A stretch of DNA of 52,512 bases from Mycolicibacterium sp. (GTDB lineage: Bacteria; Actinomycetota; Actinomycetes; Mycobacteriales; Mycobacteriaceae). The notes below the pieces were generated by a model. The model did not search any database, had not been told where the DNA came from, and saw nothing but the letters and a program-made list of their open reading frames with translations. Within the stretch, counting starts at the first letter, position 1, and every line of letters starts with the position of its first letter. Position numbers and translations under genes: made by a program. Location of the stretch: NCBI RefSeq assembly GCF_016462545.1, contig NZ_JAEMTA010000032.1, positions 1 to 52,512 of the forward strand. Direction: 5' to 3'. Of this stretch, positions 8,731-18,080 are shown one piece after another.

Positions 8731-9179
8731 GCTTGGTCCTCGCGTAGTAGGCGGGTCACGTCGGAGAGCACGGCAAGGCCGTCGCTCAGGCGTTCGCGTT
8801 GATCGGAGTCGAGCCGGGCCAGGGCGGCGCCGAGAGCGGCTCGTCGGATCGCACGGGATTCGTCGGCGAGGCGCTGCGCGGACTCGGTGAGTCGCAGTCT
8901 GCCGACACGCCTGTCGTCGGGGTCGACGGTGCGCACCAGAAGGCCTTCGCTCGACAGTCGCGACACCAGGGTGGAGGCGGTGTTCGCGGCCAGCCCGAGC
9001 TCGGCGGCGGCGTGTCGCACGGAGATGTCGGGCTGGCGACCGACGAGTCGCAGCAACTCGGCCTGGGACTCCGGCAGTCCGGTCCCGATCCTCGGTCCGC
9101 CGCCCGTCCTGCGCACCTGGCGGCGGAAGCGTCCGGCCGTCGCCAGGAGTTCGGCGGCGAGATCGGTCTGGGTGTCCAC
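8727..9179 (-). CDS. MarR family transcriptional regulator
   Basis: The protein has 150 residues with a winged helix-turn-helix: SVRHAAAELGLAANTASTLVSRLSSEG is the recognition region, followed by the DPDDRRVGRLRLT wing characteristic of MarR proteins. It is first in the operon with the two ABC exporter genes, the common setting for a local repressor of an efflux pump whose ligand is a pump substrate. It starts at GTG 9179. A -10 hexamer sits exactly at -12 to -7, so the mRNA is probably leaderless, and an inverted repeat just upstream is a likely autoregulatory operator. Confidence 0.92.
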   Translation of the reverse strand: MDTQTDLAAELLATAGRFRRQVRRTGGGPRIGTGLPESQAELLRLVGRQPDISVRHAAAELGLAANTASTLVSRLSSEGLLVRTVDPDDRRVGRLRLTESAQRLADESRAIRRAALGAALARLDSDQRERLSDGLAVLSDVTRLLREDQA

Positions 9180-9185
9180 CGGGCC

Positions 9186-9205
9186 ACGATACCTCTGTTG
9201 CAGAG
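9186..9205 (-). promoter_or_regulatory. Leaderless marR promoter with inverted-repeat operator
   Basis: On the minus strand TATCGT (9191-9186) ends 6 nt before GTG 9179. Directly upstream, CTCTG-TTG-CAGAG (9193-9205) is a perfect 5-bp inverted repeat lying between the expected -35 and -10. The placement suits MarR binding; this is inference from position. Confidence 0.5.
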
Positions 9206-9289
9206 CTAACGACCACTTCCCCCCTTGCGGTCTCGCCCAAATCGCTGGGGCGGCGGGGGCAATTCGCGGGGATCGGGCACGATGGGGGT

Positions 9290-9634
9290 ATGGCCAGTGG
9301 CGAGTTCGACGACAATCCCCTCAGTCCGTCCGAGTCCCTCGACTCCGACGAGGTCCGAAACGACGACGGCGACGACGTGGCCGATCCGCCGGACGAGTGG
9401 ATCGACGCCAAGGACGAGGAGACCCTCGACGAGCGGCTTGCCGAGGAGGTCCCCGACGTCTCGCCCGAGGACCGGGTGTCGAGCGAGGCCCACGATTCCG
9501 ACGAGGGCGGTGGCCTCGAGCTGATCGGCGACGACGAACTCGACCGGCTCGACACCCAACGGCACGGCACCGAACACGGTCAGATCGACGGCACCCCGGA
9601 GGACGGCACGTCGTTCTTCACCGTGGTGGAGTGA
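9290..9634 (+). CDS. Small highly acidic protein of unknown function
   Basis: The 114-residue protein is extremely rich in Asp and Glu, with almost no hydrophobic core and no Cys. Examples are NDDGDDVADPPDEWIDAKDEE and GDDELDRLDTQ. It ends in a short hydrophobic TSFFTVVE. It is probably intrinsically disordered. The ATG at 9290 follows a GGGGG tract and also has CACGAT at the leaderless -10 position. I recognise no family with certainty; similar acidic short proteins recur in mycobacteria. It converges on the methyltransferase gene with a 19-nt gap. Confidence 0.65.
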   Translation: MASGEFDDNPLSPSESLDSDEVRNDDGDDVADPPDEWIDAKDEETLDERLAEEVPDVSPEDRVSSEAHDSDEGGGLELIGDDELDRLDTQRHGTEHGQIDGTPEDGTSFFTVVE

Positions 9635-9653
9635 CGAGGCGGCGGTAGCCGGA

Positions 9654-10394
9654 TCAGAACGACCGGAACCAATCCCAGCGCCGCCCGTCCTCGGACACCT
9701 TTTCGAAGGCCATCATCTCCTGATGCTTCACCATCGCGAAGACGTAGTCGTACAGCCAGTGCGGAAAGGCCACCTGGGCGATCGGCCGAATGAGCCGGCC
9801 CACGAAGCGCGCGGCACGGTGCACGACGTTCTTGCTCGGCGAGCCGCCAACCACCCGTAGGCACGGGTAGCGGGAGAAGTACGAGATCGCCTTCGACACG
9901 CTCGGCCAACCGCAGTCGTCGACGACGATGTAGCCGCCCATCTTGATGAGGCGGTTCGCATAGAACATGTCGACGAGCGTGTGGTCGAAGGTGTGCCAGC
10001 CGTCGATGAAGATCAGGTCGAACGGCTCGACACCCTCGTCGAGGAGCCTCGGCAGCGCCAGTTCGGACGGCGCTTCGATGAGCTCGAAGGCGTCGGTACC
10101 GGCACGGCGCAGGTTGTGCACGCCGATGCCCGACCACACGGTGCTCTGGTTGGGGTCGACGATCACGTGGTGCGCGCCCACGCGGCCAGCCGTGGCGCCC
10201 GTGATGTGCAGGGACGACAACCCGAACGCACAACCGACCTCGAGCGTCCGGACGATGTCGGGCCGCGCCGAGATCAGCTCACGCAGAAACCGACCTTCGC
10301 ACGCGTCGATCTCCGACTGGAGTTCGTGCCTCGCGCCCGACGCATCGACGACCGCGTGTTCCCGATAGATCTGATCGATCAGCGGCTGACTCAT
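9654..10394 (-). CDS. Class I SAM-dependent methyltransferase
   Basis: From ATG 10394 the protein has 246 residues. The SAM-binding motif I is RTLEVGCAFGLSSLHI, motif II is HHVIVDPNQS, and the block DLIFIDGWHTFDHTLVDMF followed by GGYIVVDDCGWPSV is typical of the Methyltransf_24 group. That group also includes the protein at 29343-30017. Residues ~150-246 are less conserved. The start is preceded by a G-rich Shine-Dalgarno (GGGGGG, 4 nt away). The same frame is open to 10565 but without supporting features. The substrate is unknown. Confidence 0.82.
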   Translation of the reverse strand: MSQPLIDQIYREHAVVDASGARHELQSEIDACEGRFLRELISARPDIVRTLEVGCAFGLSSLHITGATAGRVGAHHVIVDPNQSTVWSGIGVHNLRRAGTDAFELIEAPSELALPRLLDEGVEPFDLIFIDGWHTFDHTLVDMFYANRLIKMGGYIVVDDCGWPSVSKAISYFSRYPCLRVVGGSPSKNVVHRAARFVGRLIRPIAQVAFPHWLYDYVFAMVKHQEMMAFEKVSEDGRRWDWFRSF

Positions 10395-10506
10395 CGTGCC
10401 CCCCTGGCCCACGGCATGAAGTGGGCGCAAGGGTAACGCGGCTGGTCGGGGCGACGAGCAGTTTCGCGGAAATAATTGACGTCCGCGAAAGGGGCCGTCC
10501 GGGTGT

Positions 10507-12711
<2,205 letters not shown>

Positions 12712-13128
12712 GATGCGCCCTTCTGGTGTGGAGCTCGTGAATGGATCAAGCTGACGATACGGCGGAGGTGGGTGCGGAAGCAGGGCGGGCGAGCAGCGGA
12801 CATGGACGGTAGGCCGATTCGGCCACCGGCTGTGAACTGCCCAGTTATCGCCGTCGACAAACTGACGTCGGCGCCAATGTGGTCACCATCACCACGCCTG
12901 CGCCACCTAAGGAGAGCCGCACGCGGGCCTCGGACGGGTCACCTGGGGTGTCATCCGCCGCAAGGTCAACGAGCGGTTGAGTCGCCGCTCCGATCGCCGC
13001 GACTCCCGTAGCCGCGCGGATGTGAGTCAGTTCACGTCGCTGCGGCATTCGGTTCCGGATCGGCAGCCCGACTACACCCATGTACCTGCAACACCGAAAA
13101 CCACTGAACACGAGGAGATTCGATCACC
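12712..13128. other. 417-bp intergenic region between glgX and the Asp23 cluster
   Basis: Both flanking genes point outward, so this stretch must hold both promoters. I see no convincing gene: a frame-2 stretch (12911-13132) is open and its TGA overlaps the asp23 ATG, but it lacks a plausible start and family character. GAGGAG at 13112-13117 is the likely ribosome binding site for the first Asp23 gene, with an 11-nt spacing. I found no clear SigF-type GTTT/GGGTA pair or SigE-type GGAAC/GTT pair. Confidence 0.5.
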
Positions 13129-13557
13129 ATGACCAGCACCCAGCCCGCCCCGACCTCTGCCCCCCTGGTTAGCTCGCAGGGCACCACGACGATCGCCGAC
13201 ACCGTGGTGTCGAAGATCGCCGGCATCGCGGCCCGCGAAGTCCACGGCGTCTACGACCTGGGCGGCGGCGCCTCGCGTGTCGTCGGCGCACTGCGCGAGC
13301 GGATCCCCGGCGCCAATGTGAATCTCTCGCAGGGTGTTTCGGTCGAGGTAGGCGAGAAGCAGGCCGCCGTCGACGTCGACATCGTCGCCGAATACGGCGT
13401 GTCCATCGCCGATCTGGCGACCGGCCTGCGGCGCAACGTCATCACCGCCATCGAGCGCATGACCGGCCTGGAGGTCACCGAGGTCAACGTCACCGTGCAC
13501 GACGTCCACCTCGACGGCGACGACGATGGTGACGACACCGTCGCGCGGGTGCAGTGA
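13129..13557 (+). CDS. Asp23/Gls24 family envelope stress protein
   Basis: The 142-residue protein is a full-length alkaline-shock (DUF322) domain. It has TIADTVVSKIAGIAAREVHGVYDLGGG at the N terminus, the strand VEVGEKQAAVDVDIVAEYGVSI, and the terminal EVTEVNVTVHDVHLDGD. In Firmicutes Asp23 is an abundant membrane-associated protein held by the anchor AmaP and linked to cell-wall stress. Here it is the first gene of a six-gene cluster whose later members supply Asp23-like and membrane-anchored partners. The following start overlaps its stop as GTGA. Confidence 0.93.
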   Translation: MTSTQPAPTSAPLVSSQGTTTIADTVVSKIAGIAAREVHGVYDLGGGASRVVGALRERIPGANVNLSQGVSVEVGEKQAAVDVDIVAEYGVSIADLATGLRRNVITAIERMTGLEVTEVNVTVHDVHLDGDDDGDDTVARVQ

Positions 13558-13829
13558 CCGCCGACGCCGACCCGGCCGAACTCGTCGCCGCCGCCGTCAC
13601 CAAAGTTCCAGGAGTGGCCGGCTTGCACGCCGGGCTCTTCGGTGAGATCGCGACATACCTTCCCGGCCAACGAATCACCGGTATCCGCATCGCCGAGGAC
13701 CGGACCGACGTTCACGTCACCGTGCACTACGGCTCCCCGGTCGCGGACACCGCGGCTCGGGTGCGCGAGGCCACCGCGGCCATCGTCGGCGGCGTCGTCG
13801 ACGTCACCGTCGAGGATGTCGTAGCTTGA
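13554..13829 (+). CDS. Short Asp23-like protein
   Basis: The 91-residue protein starts at GTG 13554, inside the stop of the preceding gene. It keeps the core of the alkaline-shock fold in shortened form: VAAAVTKVPGVAGLHAGLFGEIATYLPG, then ITGIRIAEDRTDVHVTVHYGSPVADTAARVREA, ending VDVTVEDVV. The equivalent strand pattern in its neighbours supports shared ancestry, though I infer the family from pattern rather than a search. It probably forms hetero-oligomers with the full-length Asp23. A strong hairpin follows its stop codon. Confidence 0.75.
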   Translation: MTADADPAELVAAAVTKVPGVAGLHAGLFGEIATYLPGQRITGIRIAEDRTDVHVTVHYGSPVADTAARVREATAAIVGGVVDVTVEDVVA

Positions 13830-13831
13830 CC

Positions 13832-13878
13832 GCGATGCGGCGGGGGCTCGACCTGCGGGACGAGCCCCGTCGCATCGC
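13832..13878 (+). other. Intra-operonic stem-loop
   Basis: GCGATGCGGCGGGGGCTCG (13832-13850) and CGAGCCCCGTCGCATCGC (13861-13878) pair over about 18 bp with one mismatch and one extra G, closing a 10-nt loop. It begins 2 nt after the stop of the short Asp23-like gene. No U-tract follows, so it is more likely an mRNA-stability, processing or attenuation element than a classical terminator. Confidence 0.75.
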
Positions 13879-13927
13879 CCCACATGACTTCAATTCACCT
13901 GACAAACAACATATCTCGGAGGACATC

Positions 13928-14107
13928 ATGACCACATCAAGCCTGGGCCTCATCGCCGGACTGCTCCTCGGCGTGGCCGCCGCAGCCGGCGGCCTGACCG
14001 GTTTCGTCGTCGCGCTCATCCTCGGTGTCGCGGGCTACCTCATCGGTGGCCAGCGCGATGGCGAGTTCGACCTCAACGCCGTGCTACCCGGACGCAATCG
14101 TGGCTGA
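13928..14107 (+). CDS. DUF2273-like small membrane protein of the Asp23 cluster
   Basis: The 59-residue protein has ATG 13928 preceded by GGAGGA. Two closely spaced Gly/Ala-rich hydrophobic helices (LGLIAGLLLGVAAAAGGLTG and FVVALILGVAGYLIGG) form a hairpin with glycine-zipper spacing, followed by a short polar tail. Small proteins of this type (DUF2273) recur beside asp23/amaP genes in Gram-positives. The frame is open upstream to 13826 across the hairpin, but the Shine-Dalgarno favours the internal ATG. Its stop overlaps the next GTG by 8 nt. Confidence 0.82.
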   Translation: MTTSSLGLIAGLLLGVAAAAGGLTGFVVALILGVAGYLIGGQRDGEFDLNAVLPGRNRG

Positions 14108-14453
14108 CGATCCCGGCAATCGCGGCCGACTCGTCCTGCGCGACAGGGTCGCCCAGCGCATTGCCACACGCGCCGCCCACCTGACCGACGGCGTTCAAGC
14201 CCACTCCGGGGGCCTGGACAAACTGACCGGTCGCGAATTGCCACGCGCCACCGTGCACGTCGCCGGTGACCGGGCCAGGGCGCAGATCGACATCGCCGTC
14301 TGCTGGCCCCGGTCCGCCACCGCCGTGGCAGCCGACGTGCAACGCAACGTCACCGAAGCGCTGCAGACCTACGCCGACCTCACCGTCGACACCGTCGACG
14401 TCTCCATCGACGCCGTCGTCCCCGCCCACACACCCGCCAGGACAGTGTCATGA
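14100..14453 (+). CDS. Asp23-like alkaline-shock domain protein
   Basis: From GTG 14100 the protein has 117 residues. It has RVAQRIATRAAHLTDGVQ, then RATVHVAGDRARAQIDIAVCWP and DVQRNVTEALQTYADLTVDTVDVSIDAVV, the same helix/strand order as the first Asp23 protein. It lacks a membrane segment. The start lies inside the DUF2273-like gene and the stop overlaps the next ATG (ATGA at 14450-14453), so translation is coupled on both sides. It is a third copy of the domain in this cluster and probably an interacting paralogue. Confidence 0.8.
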   Translation: MADDPGNRGRLVLRDRVAQRIATRAAHLTDGVQAHSGGLDKLTGRELPRATVHVAGDRARAQIDIAVCWPRSATAVAADVQRNVTEALQTYADLTVDTVDVSIDAVVPAHTPARTVS

Positions 14454-15031
14454 TCACCACGCCAGACCAACTCACCCCCACCCGGGACACGGCCAGGCCC
14501 GCAGCAGGACGACCTCCCGTAGCGCCACCGGCAGCCGGATACGTGGGCACCCTGCTTGCCCTGCTGCTGCTGGCCGTCGGGGCTGTCGCCCTGCGTGACT
14601 TCGCCGTGGACATGGGGTGGTTGCGCGGAAGCCCGTGGAGCACCGCTGCCGTCGACTGGCTCGACGGTCTGACCTACCAGGACTGGATGCGGGCCGTCGG
14701 CGTCGTCGTGGCCCTGGCCGGACTGTGGTCGCTCTACGCGGCACTGCGCCCCCGCCGGCGCACCGCGATCGCGGTTCCCGCCCGCAGCAGCGTCTGGATC
14801 GGACCCACCGACCTGGCCCGGTTGGCCGCCGCAGCCGCCGAGACCGTTCCCGGCGTGCTGAGCGTCCGCGCTTCGGCGAACCTACGCACGATCACGGTCA
14901 AGGCCGAGGTGACCGCCGCGTCCGACCCGGCCATTCGCACTGCCATCACGTCCGCGGTCGGCGACGCCGTCAGCGGTTACACCACCGCCACCCGCATCAA
15001 GGTCCGCACCCGTACAGGAGCACTGACATGA
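14450..15031 (+). CDS. Membrane protein with C-terminal alkaline-shock-like domain (DUF6286-type)
   Basis: The 193-residue protein has a proline-rich cytoplasmic start, a first membrane helix (~29-48, GYVGTLLALLLLAVGAVALR), a loop (~50-78) and a second helix (~80-98, AVGVVVALAGLWSLYAALRP). The soluble domain DLARLAAAAAETVPGVLSVRAS... ending TATRIKVRTRTGAL resembles an alkaline-shock domain. The layout matches membrane partners found in actinobacterial Asp23 clusters, which I recall as DUF6286. The ATG lies in the stop of the previous gene and its own stop overlaps the next ATG. Confidence 0.75.
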   Translation: MITTPDQLTPTRDTARPAAGRPPVAPPAAGYVGTLLALLLLAVGAVALRDFAVDMGWLRGSPWSTAAVDWLDGLTYQDWMRAVGVVVALAGLWSLYAALRPRRRTAIAVPARSSVWIGPTDLARLAAAAAETVPGVLSVRASANLRTITVKAEVTAASDPAIRTAITSAVGDAVSGYTTATRIKVRTRTGALT

Positions 15032-15588
15032 CCCGCCTCGCCGCCGCCGTCGACCGCTTCGCCGCCCTCGTCGTCGGCATCGCACTGCTCGCCCTGGGTG
15101 CCGGACTGGTGCTGTGGAACACCACGGTGCTGCCCGATGTCCCGCGCACCCTCACCGCACCCGGGCTCACCACGGCCGCCCAGACCGCGGGGTGGCCGTG
15201 GGCGCTCCTGGGCATCGGGATCGTCCTCGTCGTCGTGGCGCTGCGCTGGTTGCTGGCCCACACTCCCGCCGCCAAGGTGAAGCGTCTGCCGCTGTCGGGT
15301 ACCGACGCGGGATCCATCACCATCGATCTCGGCGAGGTCGCTTCCGCCGCGGGCCACGCGCTCGAGCAGTCCTTCGACGTCGAATCCGCCGGTGGCAAGG
15401 CCGTCATCGACCGTGGCACCCGCACCGTCGACCTCACGGTGCACGTGGCGCCTACCGCTCGTGCCCATGACCTCGTCGCAGCGATCGACACCGCGTGCGC
15501 ACAGGTCGCGACCATGCTCGCCGATCCGACCGTCGCCACCCGCACCACCATTCGCGTCGAGAAGAAGTCGGCCCGCCGCGTGCAGTGA
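15028..15588 (+). CDS. AmaP-like membrane anchor of the Asp23 cluster
   Basis: The 186-residue protein starts at ATG 15028, with AGGAG 7 nt upstream and an ATGA overlap with the preceding gene. Two membrane helices (~8-28 and ~50-74) flank a short external loop (TTVLPDVPRTLTAPGL...). The cytoplasmic part is TIDLGEVASAAGHALEQSFDVES... TVDLTVHVAPTARAHDL, an alkaline-shock-type domain. This two-helix plus Asp23-like topology is that of AmaP, which tethers Asp23 to the membrane in Staphylococcus. It is the last gene of the cluster; pncA converges 8 nt away. Confidence 0.78.
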   Translation: MTRLAAAVDRFAALVVGIALLALGAGLVLWNTTVLPDVPRTLTAPGLTTAAQTAGWPWALLGIGIVLVVVALRWLLAHTPAAKVKRLPLSGTDAGSITIDLGEVASAAGHALEQSFDVESAGGKAVIDRGTRTVDLTVHVAPTARAHDLVAAIDTACAQVATMLADPTVATRTTIRVEKKSARRVQ

Positions 15589-15596
15589 CCGGGCAT

Positions 15597-16145
15597 TCAG
15601 GCGATGGCGACACCCGCCTCGCGCAGTGACGCGACAGCTTCCGCAGTCGTCGTCGGTGACACCCCCGCGGTCAGGTCGAGGAGGACCGTGGTGGTGAAGC
15701 CGGCGGCGACGGCGTCGGCGGCAGTGGCCTTAACGCAGTAGTCGGTGGCGATGCCCGCGACGTCGACCGCGTCCACCGATCTCGCGCGCAGCCAGTCGGC
15801 CAGCGTCACGCCGCCCTCGTCGGTCCCCTCGAATCCGCTGTAGGCCGCCGAGAACTCGCCCTTGGTGAAGACGGCCTCGATGGCTGCCGGGTCGAAGGCG
15901 GGGTGGAAGTCGACGCCCGAGGTGCCGACGACGCAGTGCCGGGGCCAGGAGTCGCGGTAGTCGGGTTCGTCGGAGAAGTGCGATCCCGGGTCGATGTGGA
16001 AGTCCATCGTCGCGACGACGTGGTCGTAGTCGTGGTGTGCCAGGAGTTCGGTCAGCCTTCCGGCGACGTCGGCGCCGCCCTCGACGGCGAGTGAGCCGCC
16101 CTCGCAGAAGTCCTTCTGCACGTCCACCACGATCAGCGCCCTCAT
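15597..16145 (-). CDS. pncA: Nicotinamidase/pyrazinamidase PncA
   Basis: PncA hydrolyses nicotinamide to nicotinate in NAD recycling and activates pyrazinamide. From ATG 16145 the protein has 182 residues. The catalytic triad is D8 (IVVDVQKDF), K95 (FTKGEFS) and C137 (GIATDYCV). The metal ligands D48, H50, H56 (DFHIDPGSHF) and H70 are present. The cis-peptide region IATDYCV and the GGSLAV block match the mycobacterial enzyme. It lies 17 nt after a four-gene membrane operon on the same strand and is probably its last gene. The frame is open to 16322, but the MRALIVVDVQ start is the standard one. Confidence 0.96.
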   Translation of the reverse strand: MRALIVVDVQKDFCEGGSLAVEGGADVAGRLTELLAHHDYDHVVATMDFHIDPGSHFSDEPDYRDSWPRHCVVGTSGVDFHPAFDPAAIEAVFTKGEFSAAYSGFEGTDEGGVTLADWLRARSVDAVDVAGIATDYCVKATAADAVAAGFTTTVLLDLTAGVSPTTTAEAVASLREAGVAIA

Positions 16146-16162
16146 GGCGTGATTATGGCCGA

Positions 16163-17449
16163 TCAGCCGCCGAACAGCAGATAGAGACCGGTGAACGTGT
16201 ACCCGACCATGACCAGCATCATGGTGAGCTGCCCGGTCACCTGATGACGCCTCGGCAGCAGGTGCAGCGCCCTGTCGTGTGCGGCGATCACACCGGCCAC
16301 GTGTCCGCCGACCACGAAGCACACCTTCAGCGTGGCGAGCACCGACGGGTGGTTCGACAGGAGGTAGTAGGGCTGGAGGTCATGAAGCCCCAACAGCCTG
16401 AACACCGTCTGCTGTCCCCGCTCGACGAGGTACGTCAGATAGTGGGCGAAGACGTATCCGATCACGATGGGAATCAGTGAGTGCGCCATCAAGCCCGGAA
16501 GCTCGCGGCGGCGCTGTGCGTCGACACCGCCGGTGGCGCGGGCGGCCAGCCAGAACGTCGTCGCCACCACGGTCGCGAACACCAGCAGACCGATGCTGCG
16601 GATGAGCACGGCGACTGCCGTCGAATGTCCGGAGAGATCGTCGACGACGTTGCGCCACTGCGGGATTGCCGAGAAACTGTCGAACGCCGTCGACCCCAGC
16701 AGCACTGCCAGCACGGCGACGGTGCCCCCGCGCACCGGCATCGATGGCAGGTGGTCGAAGGGGTTGCCGATCGCGATGCGCCCGTCGGCATTGCGCCGCA
16801 GCGGCGACAGTCGCGACGCCACCACGCTGTAGACCTCGAACGGGTCGGCCCGCGCGGTCCAACGGGAGCCGAACGTACACGCACCCGCGAAGGTCACCGC
16901 CACGTAGAGCGCGAGCCAGATCTTCACGGCGGCAAGCGAACCCGGGTCGGGACTCGCGAGTTCGAGCCACACGAACGCGAACAGCCCGACGGCGGCGGGC
17001 CAGTATCCCCACCGATCCGGGTAGACCGACGGGGGCGGTCTGCGGGACAGTGGCAGGAGGCGGTAGATGGTTCGCACGGGCGACAGCAGGCGCCACACCG
17101 GGCCGATCGCCAGTGACACCGCGACGAGCCCCACCCACAGCAGCACGTAGAACACACCGGGCAACGGGTTGCCGCCGTCCTGCGGGCCGAGGACGGCGAC
17201 GATCGTCACCCAGACCGCGACCAGCAAGCCGGCCAGGGCCAGCGTCCAGCGCGTCGCGGGCGCATCCGTCATCGTCGTCACCCACCGTGGCAGCGGACGG
17301 CCCGGCTTGGTCGCGTCGAAGCGCGGCTTCTTCCACGCCAGGACCACGACGGCGAAGGTGAACGTCAGCGCCCACGCCGCGCCGATGAGGGCATACGTGT
17401 AGGGGATCGGCAGATCGTTGGAGCCGCCCAACCCGTGGGCGAGGATCAC
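16163..17449 (-). CDS. Polytopic membrane protein of unknown function
   Basis: The 428-residue protein has about ten hydrophobic spans. Several His residues lie near spans in the C-terminal third: VFAHYLTYLVERG, then LLSNHPSVLATLKVCFVVGGHVAGVIAAHDRAL, and LPRRHQVTGQLTMMLVMVGYTF. Such spacing could suit metal or heme ligation, which is inference. I recall similar actinobacterial proteins being annotated as fenitrothion hydrolases, a label I would not rely on. Its ATG overlaps the stop of the cupredoxin-like lipoprotein gene (ATGA, 17446-17449), so it is translated with that gene. Confidence 0.7.
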   Translation of the reverse strand: MILAHGLGGSNDLPIPYTYALIGAAWALTFTFAVVVLAWKKPRFDATKPGRPLPRWVTTMTDAPATRWTLALAGLLVAVWVTIVAVLGPQDGGNPLPGVFYVLLWVGLVAVSLAIGPVWRLLSPVRTIYRLLPLSRRPPPSVYPDRWGYWPAAVGLFAFVWLELASPDPGSLAAVKIWLALYVAVTFAGACTFGSRWTARADPFEVYSVVASRLSPLRRNADGRIAIGNPFDHLPSMPVRGGTVAVLAVLLGSTAFDSFSAIPQWRNVVDDLSGHSTAVAVLIRSIGLLVFATVVATTFWLAARATGGVDAQRRRELPGLMAHSLIPIVIGYVFAHYLTYLVERGQQTVFRLLGLHDLQPYYLLSNHPSVLATLKVCFVVGGHVAGVIAAHDRALHLLPRRHQVTGQLTMMLVMVGYTFTGLYLLFGG

Positions 17450-17877
17450 TGCACGGCGATGGAGGCGATCGTCCGGTTCAGCTCGTGCAGCTCGACGTCG
17501 ACCTTGCCGGGAACGGCCACGGTGAACTGAAACGACTGTCCGGACCTCGGCTCGACGTCGAAGGTGTGCTCGGGGTTCGAGTGGACGTGCAACTGGTCCT
17601 TCGCGTCGCTGTCGACGCGCACCACGATGGGATCGCCCACCTTCACCTGGAGCTGCTCGTTGGTGGGGGTCACCTCGCCGCCCTTGATGGTGACGTCGAC
17701 GACCAACCGCTCCGGCGGAGCCTGCTGATCGGACATCGGCGGCATGCCCGTCGAACTCGGGTTGGCCGGTGAACTGCTGGCGGCGTCACCCGATTCGCCT
17801 GAACCGCCGCAGCCGGCGATGAGCACTGCGGTGGCGGTCAGGGAGACGAGGATCTTCAAAGGCGTCGGCGTCTTCAC
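17446..17877 (-). CDS. Cupredoxin-like lipoprotein
   Basis: The 143-residue protein has a type II signal peptide with lipobox LIAGC (Cys 23), so it should be anchored on the outer face of the membrane. A Ser/Pro-rich linker leads to a small beta domain (~55-143): VVDVTIKGGEVTPTNEQLQVKVGDPIVVRVDSD, then QLHVHSNPEHTFDVEPRSGQSFQFTVAVPGKVDVELHE. This resembles EfeO/cupredoxin-like modules. His residues in HVHSNPEH could bind copper or another metal, but the canonical C-x-H-x-M copper loop is absent. It overlaps both neighbours by 4 nt. Confidence 0.75.
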   Translation of the reverse strand: MKTPTPLKILVSLTATAVLIAGCGGSGESGDAASSSPANPSSTGMPPMSDQQAPPERLVVDVTIKGGEVTPTNEQLQVKVGDPIVVRVDSDAKDQLHVHSNPEHTFDVEPRSGQSFQFTVAVPGKVDVELHELNRTIASIAVQ

Positions 17878-18080
17878 GGTGAACCATCTTCGTTGGCGGA
17901 TGCCGAGCCGTCTCCGTGGGGTTGGCCATCGGCCGAGCCGTCCCCGTCCTCGTCATCGTCGGCGGTGCGGCGATCCTTCATCGCCACCCACACGACGACG
18001 CCGACGACCACCACCGCGGGTGCGAATGCGGGCAGGGCCAGGAGCAGCGTGTGATCGGCGACCCACTCGACTGTCGGCAT
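17874..18080 (-). CDS. Tiny membrane protein with acidic tail
   Basis: The 68-residue protein starts at ATG 18080, sharing one base with the stop of the upstream gene (TGATG). It has one membrane helix (residues ~10-33, LLLALPAFAPAVVVVGVVVWVAM), a short basic KDRR stop-transfer and a cytoplasmic tail very rich in Asp (TADDDEDGDGSADG). Single-helix proteins wedged between larger membrane-protein genes often act as small subunits or assembly factors. I recognise no family. The frame continues upstream to 18422, but that part lies within the 620-residue gene. Confidence 0.65.
   Translation of the reverse strand: MPTVEWVADHTLLLALPAFAPAVVVVGVVVWVAMKDRRTADDDEDGDGSADGQPHGDGSASANEDGSP

Noticed and set aside
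7894..9570. A 558-codon open frame on the minus strand
   Set aside because: Only the part from GTG 8730 encodes the ABC ATPase. The rest is Ser/Arg-rich, antisense to marR and the acidic protein, and has no domain character.
12911..13132. Frame-2 stretch ending in an ATGA overlap with the first Asp23 gene
   Set aside because: The overlap looked like a coupled small gene, but the only starts are a mid-frame TTG and GTG without ribosome sites, and the sequence is Arg/Ser-rich without conserved features.
12863..13318. Repeated GGCGCCAATGTG near 12867 and in the Asp23 gene, as a possible gene remnant
   Set aside because: The match is only 12 bases and the surrounding translations do not resemble Asp23.
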